Shown piece after piece: positions 5,697 through 10,812 of a stretch of DNA of 10,812 bases; position 1 is the stretch's first letter; each line of letters begins with the position of its first letter. The position numbers and the translations under genes were made by a program. This DNA comes from Clostridia bacterium (GTDB lineage: Bacteria; Bacillota; Clostridia; Christensenellales; Pumilibacteraceae): positions 1-10,812 of the forward strand of contig JAFTMM010000020.1 in NCBI GenBank assembly GCA_017452405.1, in the 5' to 3' direction. The notes under the pieces were generated by a model. That model was not told the DNA's origin. It made no database searches and saw only the letters and a program-made list of their open reading frames with translations.

Positions 5697-6443
5697 ATGA
5701 AAAAAGTTATCGCCAAAAGACCGAATAAAGAAATTTACGTTGAGGACGGAAAACTTTATAAGCGTTTTGACAAGAGCTTTAAGAAATCGGATATTCTCAA
5801 CGAAGCGATTAATCAAGCGCGCATAGAAGAAGCGGGCTTATCAATCCCCAAGATTTACGATATTAATATCGACGCAGACGGACGCTACTCGATCGTCATG
5901 GAATATATCGAGGGCAAGAGTCTTGAAACTCTGATGAGCGAAAACCCCGAAAAGGTAGAAGAATACCTCCGTCTTTTCGTGGAAATACAGCGCGATATGC
6001 ATAAATACAACGTGCCTCTTCTCAACCGCACCAAAGAGAAGTTTACGCGCAAGCTCTACGACGCAAATATCGAGGGCAACACCAAGTACGAACTGCAAAT
6101 GCGCCTTAACGGTATGCCCACGCACTTCAAGCTCTGCCACGGCGACTATGATCCGTCAAACGTAATCGTTACCGAGGACGGCAAATATTACATTCTCGAC
6201 TGGTCGCACGCTACGACGGGCAACGGCTCTGCCGACGCTTCGAGAACGTACCTGCTCTTTAAGCTCAAGGGCAAGGACGAGCTTGCAGAAAAGTATATGG
6301 AGCTGTACTGCGAAATCAACAACACTACGCGCCATTACGTTTCCAAGTGGCTTCCTATCGTAGCCGCTTCACAGTCCGTCAAGGGCAAACCCGAAGAACG
6401 AGAATTCCTCATGAAATGGGCAACGATTGCCGAATACGAATAA
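5697..6443 (+). CDS. Aminoglycoside phosphotransferase/choline kinase-like kinase
   Basis: This 248-residue protein has the APH/choline-kinase fold. The Brenner-type catalytic loop LCHGDYDPSN (146-155) contains D150 and N155, and the metal-binding aspartate is D168 in ILDWSHAT (166-173). An N-lobe beta-sheet region spans about 1-75 with EYIEGKSLETL at 69-79. Family members phosphorylate small molecules such as aminoglycosides, choline, sugars or amino sugars. The substrate cannot be read here, and a resistance role should not be assumed. A longer frame from 5649 exists. ATG 5697 is preferred because AGGGAG lies seven bases upstream and the N-terminus MKKVIAKR starts directly at the domain. 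It has its own promoter and converges with the aldo/keto reductase at a shared terminator. Confidence 0.85.
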   Translation: MKKVIAKRPNKEIYVEDGKLYKRFDKSFKKSDILNEAINQARIEEAGLSIPKIYDINIDADGRYSIVMEYIEGKSLETLMSENPEKVEEYLRLFVEIQRDMHKYNVPLLNRTKEKFTRKLYDANIEGNTKYELQMRLNGMPTHFKLCHGDYDPSNVIVTEDGKYYILDWSHATTGNGSADASRTYLLFKLKGKDELAEKYMELYCEINNTTRHYVSKWLPIVAASQSVKGKPEEREFLMKWATIAEYE

Positions 6444-6457
6444 TAATTTCTCAACCA

Positions 6458-6490
6458 AAAACGGTGAAAGAGCGCATCTTTCACCGTTTT
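6458..6490. terminator. Bidirectional terminator between convergent genes
   Basis: A perfect 13-bp inverted repeat (6458-6470 with 6478-6490) has a seven-base loop, flanked by A-run and T-run. It sits 15 bases after the phosphotransferase stop and 25 bases after the convergent reductase stop, so it can serve both. Confidence 0.92.
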
Positions 6491-6514
6491 GTTACTTTAA
6501 TTAAGCTATTTCAT

Positions 6515-7354
6515 TTAAGCCTTTTTCATTTTTGCGATAATGGTATCTAGCCAACGAGGCGGAGTAAAGCAGTACTTGTCTTTATCCAGCGCATAGATTT
6601 TTGCCATATCTTCCTCGGAGAGCGCAAAGTCAAATATTTCGAAGTTGCTCTTAATGCGGTCGTAATTACACGACTTGGGGAAGGTGATGAGTCCGTTCTC
6701 GACGTTCCAGCGGAGAATAACCTGCGCGACTGTCTTGTCGTACTTTGCGCCGATTTCGGCTAAAACGGGATCGGAGAGCAATTTTTTATTGCCGTGACCT
6801 AACGGACTCCAGGACTGCACGGCGATATTCTTAGGTTCAAGGTACTTTCTCATTCGTCTTTGCTGACCGTAAGGCGAAAGCTCGATCTGATTAACTACCG
6901 GCGTTATCGTTCCATTTCGGAGAATATCTTCGGTTTGCTTCTCGTTGAAGTTACTCACGCCGATACTCTTAATCTTGCCCTCTCTTACTGCTTCTTCGAG
7001 GGCTTTCCACGCGCCTTTATAGTCTGCGTAGGGGCGGTGAATGAGCATGAGATCGATATACGGCGTTTTAAGACGCTCCAGCGAACGGTCGATACTCGCC
7101 TTTGCTTTTTCATAGCCGAAGTTGCATACCCAGATTTTACTCGTAATGAACAGCTCGTCTCTCGGAATGTTGGAATGTACAATAGCGTTACCGACTTCCG
7201 CTTCGTTCTGATAAATCTGAGCAGCGTCAATATGGCGATAGCCCACGTCCAGAGCCTGCGTTACGCATCTTTCGCAATCCTCTTTTGCAATCCCGTAAAC
7301 TCCAAACCCAAGAATGGGAATTTTTACGCCGTTATTTAAAGTAACGTATTCCAT
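6515..7354 (-). CDS. Aldo/keto reductase
   Basis: This 279-residue NAD(P)H-dependent oxidoreductase of the AKR superfamily (TIM barrel, cytosolic) resembles the 2,5-diketo-D-gluconate reductase / YvgN type. The catalytic tetrad is complete: D43 and Y48 in HIDAAQIYQNE, K73 in ITSKIW, H106 in LMLIHRPY. Other marks are SIGVSNF (130-136), NQIELSPY (155-162), QSWSPLG (180-186) and the cofactor-phosphate segment FPKSCNYDRIKSN (225-237). It likely reduces aldehydes or ketones such as methylglyoxal, with broad specificity; the true substrate is unknown. A GTG two codons upstream would add MI. ATG 7354 is preferred because GAGGTGA precedes it at normal spacing. Single-gene transcript with its own promoter and a shared terminator at 6458-6490. 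Confidence 0.93.
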   Translation of the reverse strand: MEYVTLNNGVKIPILGFGVYGIAKEDCERCVTQALDVGYRHIDAAQIYQNEAEVGNAIVHSNIPRDELFITSKIWVCNFGYEKAKASIDRSLERLKTPYIDLMLIHRPYADYKGAWKALEEAVREGKIKSIGVSNFNEKQTEDILRNGTITPVVNQIELSPYGQQRRMRKYLEPKNIAVQSWSPLGHGNKKLLSDPVLAEIGAKYDKTVAQVILRWNVENGLITFPKSCNYDRIKSNFEIFDFALSEEDMAKIYALDKDKYCFTPPRWLDTIIAKMKKA

Positions 7355-7379
7355 AATCACCTCACAACTTATTTATTCA

Positions 7380-7408
7380 AGTATAGCACAAGATAACTCT
7401 GCACGCAA
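7380..7408 (-). promoter_or_regulatory. Promoter of aldo/keto reductase
   Basis: TTGCGT (7403-7408), 17-base spacer, TATACT (7380-7385) on the minus strand. Start near 7373 gives a leader of about 20 bases with GAGGTGA. The hexamers match those upstream of the DNA glycosylase gene. Confidence 0.65.
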
Positions 7409-7490
7409 GCGACTTTAAGGAAAACTTTGATAATCTTTTTACTCGCCTTTTTAGCCCATAAATAGGCTATTATAGAAAATTGTAAATATA

Positions 7491-7577
7491 TGCAAAAATC
7501 TCTTCTAATATATTGACAAAAACGGGTTAGTATGTTATTCTATTAGTGAAAAGTGTATTTTATTGCAAAAATCTCTT
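7491..7577 (+). repeat. 14-bp direct repeat flanking AAA gene promoter
   Basis: tgcaaaaatctctt occurs at 7491-7504 and again at 7564-7577, 73 bases apart. The promoter lies between the copies, and the second copy abuts the ribosome binding site of the ATPase gene. It could be a pair of regulator sites or the trace of an insertion. AT-richness makes chance possible but unlikely for 14 identical bases. Confidence 0.55.
7513..7541 (+). promoter_or_regulatory. Promoter of AAA ATPase gene
   Basis: Perfect TTGACA (7513-7518), 17-base spacer, TATTCT (7536-7541). Start near 7548 gives a leader of about 46 bases. Confidence 0.75.
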
Positions 7578-7593
7578 TTAAGGAGTTTGAACT

Positions 7594-8886
7594 ATGGAAA
7601 TAAAACGCGATTTCTATTTGAACAAACTAATAAAAAGACAAAATAATGGTCTTATTAAGGTTATAACCGGAATTCGTAGATGTGGAAAATCATATTTACT
7701 AAATACAATTTTTTATAATTATCTTATTTCAAACAACGTAGATGAAGACCATATTATTCGTTTTGCTTTCGATTCAGCACATGATCTGTATTTGATTGGG
7801 GAAAACCTCATAGATCTAGAAAAGGAAAGCAGAAAAGTTGATCCTGAAAAGTTTATGGCGTTTGTGCGTTCCAAAGTTGTGGATAAAAATATGTATTATC
7901 TTCTTCTTGATGAAGTGCAGATGCTTGGTTGCTTTGAATCTGTTTTGAACGGATATCTTCGTCAGGACAATATGGACGTATACGTTACGGGGAGCAACGC
8001 TAAATTTTTATCTAAAGATATTATTACCGAGTTTGCAGGACGAGGTGATGAAATTCATATGTATCCGCTTTCATTTTCGGAGTTTATGTCGTTTTACAAG
8101 GGCGACAAATACGAAGGATTAGCGCAATATATGTTGTACGGTGGGATTCCATTAGTTGTAGTGCGAGAGGACTCAAGAGATAAAGTTGCTGTTTTAACGA
8201 ATTTATTTAATGAAATATACATTCGCGACATCCTAAAAAAATATAAGGTACGAAATCAACAAGAGCTCGAGGATCTTTTAAATATTCTTTCCTCATCTAT
8301 TGGTTCATTAACTAACCCCGAAAAACTTAAAAATACTTTTAAAACGGTTAAAAAATCTAAAATTACTTCTAGTACTATAAAGAAATACCTTGATTATTTT
8401 GAAGACTCTTTCTTACTTGAGTCTGCTCAAAGATATGATATCAAAGGAAGAGCCTATATAGAAACCCCGAAGAAATATTATTTTACTGATCTAGGTTTGA
8501 GAAACGCTCGTATAAATTTCCGTCAACTCGAACAGACACATGCAATGGAAAACGTTATATATAACGAACTTCGCATGCGTGGATATAACGTAGACGTAGG
8601 AGTTGTTTCGGTGAACGAAAAGGAAAATGAAAAGATTGTTCGTAAACAACTTGAAGTGGACTTTGTATGTAATTTTGGCTCCGTCAGGTATTATATTCAA
8701 TCTGCGTTTTCTGTTCCAAACGAAGCAAAGATGTTACAAGAGATTAGGCCTTTTAGGAAGATTGACGATTCCTTCAGGAAAATCGTTGTAACCAAAGACG
8801 TTGTATCACCTTATTATGACGAAAACGGAATTCTTATTATTAACGTTTATGATTTTTTGCTTAATAATTCATTTATGGAAATATAA
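7594..8886 (+). CDS. AAA_14/DUF4143 family ATP-binding protein
   Basis: This 430-residue protein follows the AAA_14 plus DUF4143 layout. It has Walker A GIRRCGKS (26-33), Walker B LLLDEVQ (103-109) with D106/E107, sensor-like VTGSNAKFLS (131-140), GRGDEIHMYPLSFSEF (149-164) and YGGIP (182-186). A winged-helix-like linker follows (about 220-310). The C-terminal domain resembles PD-(D/E)XK nucleases: MENVIYNELRMRGY (318-331) with E319, EVDFV (354-358) and YYIQ (366-369). In this family the lysine of the nuclease motif is usually replaced by Q or absent, so cleavage is doubtful. Such genes occur in many paralogous copies in Clostridia and Bacteroidetes and their role is unknown. AAGGAG lies eight bases before ATG 7594. 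The gene is strongly AT-rich (row 7621-7680 about 27% GC) and stands alone, suggesting transfer. Confidence 0.93.
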   Translation: MEIKRDFYLNKLIKRQNNGLIKVITGIRRCGKSYLLNTIFYNYLISNNVDEDHIIRFAFDSAHDLYLIGENLIDLEKESRKVDPEKFMAFVRSKVVDKNMYYLLLDEVQMLGCFESVLNGYLRQDNMDVYVTGSNAKFLSKDIITEFAGRGDEIHMYPLSFSEFMSFYKGDKYEGLAQYMLYGGIPLVVVREDSRDKVAVLTNLFNEIYIRDILKKYKVRNQQELEDLLNILSSSIGSLTNPEKLKNTFKTVKKSKITSSTIKKYLDYFEDSFLLESAQRYDIKGRAYIETPKKYYFTDLGLRNARINFRQLEQTHAMENVIYNELRMRGYNVDVGVVSVNEKENEKIVRKQLEVDFVCNFGSVRYYIQSAFSVPNEAKMLQEIRPFRKIDDSFRKIVVTKDVVSPYYDENGILIINVYDFLLNNSFMEI

Positions 8887-8979
8887 AAATTGAAAATTAC
8901 GATACGTATTTGAGATTTAACGCTTGTCTAAATCAATACCTTACCCAAAATTTTTATTTTTCCTTTCCGCCCTTTAACA

Positions 8980-9008
8980 TTGACATATCCGAGAATATTT
9001 GATAGAAT
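8980..9008 (+). promoter_or_regulatory. Promoter of DUF1846 gene
   Basis: Perfect TTGACA (8980-8985), 17-base spacer, TAGAAT (9003-9008). Start near 9015 leaves a leader of about 33 bases containing GGAGG (9034-9038). No clear terminator for the preceding ATPase gene is visible at 8887-8979. Confidence 0.8.
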
Positions 9009-9047
9009 ATAAAGCGTTTAAGAGATAACTTGCGGAGGCTTATACTT

Positions 9048-10502
9048 ATGATTAAACAGGGGTTTGATAACGCCAAATATTTGACACTTCAGTCCGAAAA
9101 GATACAGGAAAGGATTGACTCTTTTGGCGACAAACTTTATCTTGAATTCGGCGGAAAACTTTTCGACGACTATCACGCATCGAGAGTATTGCCCGGTTTT
9201 GAGCCGGACAGTAAAATCAAAATGCTCTTAAACCTCAAAGAGATTGCGGAAATTTTGGTGGTAATTAACGCCAACGATATTGAAAACAACAAGTATCGCG
9301 GTGACTTAGGCATAACCTACGACGCGGACGTTATCCGCCTTATCAATATTTTCAAAAGCAAGGGGCTGTACGTCGGTAGCGTAGTAATGACTATGTACCA
9401 CTCACAGCCGTCAATAAACTCGTTTATCAAACGCCTTGAAAACCTCGGAATAAAGGTATATAAGCACTATCCGATTGAGGGATATCCCTCGGACGTGCAT
9501 AAAATCGTGAGCGAGGAGGGCTACGGTAAGAACGAATACGTGCCCACTTCGCGTAGGCTAGTGGTCGTAACCGCTCCCGGTCCGGGTAGCGGAAAGATGG
9601 CGACTTGCTTATCTCAGCTCTACCACGAGAATTTGAGGGGGGTTAAAGCGGGCTACGCTAAGTTCGAGACCTTCCCCATATGGAACTTGTCACTTTCACA
9701 CCCCGTTAACGTAGCGTATGAAGCAGCTACGGCAGACCTTAACGACGTTAATATGATTGATCCGTTCCACCTCGAAGCGTATAACGAGCTGGCGGTGAAC
9801 TACAACAGAGACGTGGAGATTTTCCCGGTAGTCAACGCTATGTGCGAAAAGATACTCGGCTACTCGCCGTATAAATCGCCGACGGATATGGGCGTTAATA
9901 TGGCTGGGTTCTGTATCGTGAACGACGAAGCTTGCCGTTACGCCTCCAAACAGGAAATAATACGTCGCTATTTCGCCGCTCTTGACGAGGTAAGATTAGG
10001 CAGACTCGGCAAGGACGTCCTTTCTAAAATCGAACTTTTGATGAGCAAGACCGACATCTCGCTCGAAGACAGAAAAGTCGTTAAGCCCGCCGAGGAAAAG
10101 GCGCTTGAAACGGGCAACCCCGCCTGCGCTATCGAGCTTCCTAACGGGCAGATCGTAACGGGTAAAACGGGACATCTCGTCGGCGCGGCTGCTGCGTGTC
10201 TGCTTAACGCGCTCAAAGTCCTTGCGGGAATAGCAGACAGAATCGAACTTTTGTCGCCTACGGTAATCGAACCCGTTCAGCGCTTAAAAGTTGACCATAT
10301 GGGATCGGTAAACCCTAGGCTTCACACCGACGAAGTTCTTATGGCGCTTGCTATCTGCGCCGTAACGAATACTACCGCCGAGCTTGCAATGGAACAGCTT
10401 TCACAGCTTCACGGCTGTCAAGTCCACTCCACCGTAGCGTTATCGCCCGCGGATAAAAAAACTCTGCAAGCACTCGGAATGAACGTAACGTGCATGGTAT
10501 AG
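9048..10502 (+). CDS. DUF1846 (UPF0371) family protein
   Basis: This 484-residue protein matches DUF1846/UPF0371 along its whole length, which is typical for the family (about 490-500). The family is widespread in Firmicutes. A structure is known for a streptococcal member, but I know of no established biochemical function. Conserved-looking blocks include LYLEFGGKLFDDYHASRVLPG (30-50), YHSQPSINSF (117-126), a glycine-rich VTAPGPGSGKMATCLSQ (174-190) that resembles a P-loop, PTDMGVNMAG (278-287) and a C-terminal part with HTDEVLMALAICAVTNTTAE (426-445). The start was taken at ATG 9048: an in-frame TTG at 9030 would put the SD GGAGG (9034-9038) inside the gene, whereas that SD sits nine bases before 9048. 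Own promoter, no operon partner downstream. Confidence 0.94.
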   Translation: MIKQGFDNAKYLTLQSEKIQERIDSFGDKLYLEFGGKLFDDYHASRVLPGFEPDSKIKMLLNLKEIAEILVVINANDIENNKYRGDLGITYDADVIRLINIFKSKGLYVGSVVMTMYHSQPSINSFIKRLENLGIKVYKHYPIEGYPSDVHKIVSEEGYGKNEYVPTSRRLVVVTAPGPGSGKMATCLSQLYHENLRGVKAGYAKFETFPIWNLSLSHPVNVAYEAATADLNDVNMIDPFHLEAYNELAVNYNRDVEIFPVVNAMCEKILGYSPYKSPTDMGVNMAGFCIVNDEACRYASKQEIIRRYFAALDEVRLGRLGKDVLSKIELLMSKTDISLEDRKVVKPAEEKALETGNPACAIELPNGQIVTGKTGHLVGAAAACLLNALKVLAGIADRIELLSPTVIEPVQRLKVDHMGSVNPRLHTDEVLMALAICAVTNTTAELAMEQLSQLHGCQVHSTVALSPADKKTLQALGMNVTCMV

Positions 10503-10534
10503 TGAGCGAGCGATAGCGAAGTATCGAAGGATCT
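10503..10534. repeat. Fragment of dispersed repeat (gcgatagcgaagtatcgaagg type)
   Basis: Immediately after the DUF1846 stop, cgatagcgaagtatcgaaggatct (10511-10534) is related, in opposite orientation, to gatacttcgactacgagc in the intergenic repeat at 5312-5332. It has no coding content. Confidence 0.5.
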
Positions 10535-10536
10535 AA

Positions 10537-10580
10537 GGCTCCCTCATAGAGGGAGCTGTCAGCGTAGCTGACTGAGGGAG
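10537..10580. repeat. Second copy of palindromic element core
   Basis: Two hairpins lie in tandem: gctccctc/gagggagc (10538-10545/10549-10556, perfect 8 bp) and gtcagc/gctgac (10558-10563/10567-10572), ending in tgagggag. The second hairpin with its flank matches 101-122. As the first inverted repeat after DUF1846 it may also help end that transcript, although no U-run follows. Confidence 0.65.
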
Positions 10581-10600
10581 TATGTAGCAATTATCAGCAA

Positions 10601-10666
10601 GCCTACTTATTTGAATAAGGTCTCCATTAGCCGACTTATTGAACGCAGATAAGTGAGGATTATCCT
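10601..10666. other. Cluster of small hairpins in non-coding tail
   Basis: Short inverted repeats follow one another: cttat/ataag (10606-10610/10615-10619), acttat/ataagt (10634-10639/10649-10654) and aggat/atcct (10656-10660/10662-10666). No ORF with an SD covers this stretch. It may be part of a structured RNA or of the surrounding repeat. Individually each stem is weak. Confidence 0.3.
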
Positions 10667-10686
10667 GTATAGTTACTTAATAGTAC

Positions 10687-10750
10687 AAACTTTTTATGCG
10701 CTAAAAAGTTTGATCAAAAAGCGCTGAGAACCCTTGCGGTGGGTTCTCAG
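10687..10750. terminator. Two perfect 10-bp hairpins, terminator-like
   Basis: aaacttttta (10687-10696) pairs perfectly with taaaaagttt (10702-10711) around tgcgc. ctgagaaccc (10724-10733) pairs perfectly with gggttctcag (10741-10750) around ttgcggt. On the minus strand a T-run (10716-10720 as ttttt) follows the second hairpin, so it could terminate a minus-strand gene lying to the right. It may also be part of a dispersed element. Confidence 0.45.
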
Positions 10751-10800
10751 ACTCTCCTGAACGCCTTTAAGGTCTTTACTGCGTGATGAGTAACTTGTTC

Positions 10801-10812
10801 CGTCATCCTGAG
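10801..10812 (+). repeat. Start of another dispersed repeat copy, cut by window edge
   Basis: tccgtcatcctgag (from 10799) matches the tccgtcatcct motif of the 48-bp tandem units and the gtcatcctga at 5292-5301. The copy continues beyond the window. Confidence 0.4.

Noticed and set aside
5697..6443. Aminoglycoside resistance gene
   Set aside because: Only the general APH/choline-kinase fold can be supported; nothing marks a drug substrate or resistance context.
6860..7339. 159-codon plus-strand frame
   Set aside because: It is antisense to the aldo/keto reductase, which has the complete catalytic tetrad; no SD.

Overview
The window looks like a chromosomal segment of a Gram-positive, probably uncultured gut-type, Clostridia-like bacterium. 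The reasons are AAGGAGG-type ribosome binding sites, near-consensus sigma-A promoters with 17-bp spacers, a tRNA-Trp T-box leader, a paired half-size chromate transporter, a DUF1846/UPF0371 gene, and abundant small palindromic repeats between genes. Taxonomy is inferred from style only; no rRNA or tRNA gene is present.

Layout. Positions 1-200 hold a terminator-like inverted repeat and a multi-hairpin palindromic element. Positions 204-1458 (minus) are an AT-rich two-gene unit: a Fic-domain protein with an N-terminal HTH, and a DUF559 nuclease-like protein. Positions 1525-3447 (minus) are a complete tryptophan regulon unit: consensus promoter, T-box leader with UGG specifier, intrinsic terminator, a 15-codon ORF with a strong SD, a TrpB2-type tryptophan synthase beta gene, and a long terminator palindrome. 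Positions 3488-5249 (minus) carry two half-size ChrA-family transporters and, upstream, a hypoxanthine/uracil-DNA glycosylase-like gene. Positions 5281-5502 hold an intergenic repeat with three 48-bp tandem units plus a partial one. Then come an APH/choline-kinase-like phosphotransferase (plus, 5697-6443) and an aldo/keto reductase (minus, 6515-7354), converging on a shared terminator. An AT-rich AAA_14/DUF4143 ATPase (plus, 7594-8886) and a DUF1846 protein (plus, 9048-10502) follow. The final 310 bases are non-coding and packed with inverted repeats.

How the genes work together. The clearest regulatory system is the Trp-sensing leader controlling trpB2 alone, with no trpA or other trp genes adjacent, which points to tryptophan made from salvaged indole or channelled from elsewhere. 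The other genes appear to be separately promoted housekeeping or accessory functions. Sampled 60-base rows differ strongly in GC: about 23-30% in the DUF559, Fic and AAA genes against about 47-50% in trpB2 and DUF1846. This suggests the former are recently acquired.

I did not find a convincing wholly new multi-gene system. The best leads are the small Trp-containing ORF inside the trpB2 leader, two genes whose -10 boxes sit almost on the start codon (candidate leaderless mRNAs), and the structured repeats.
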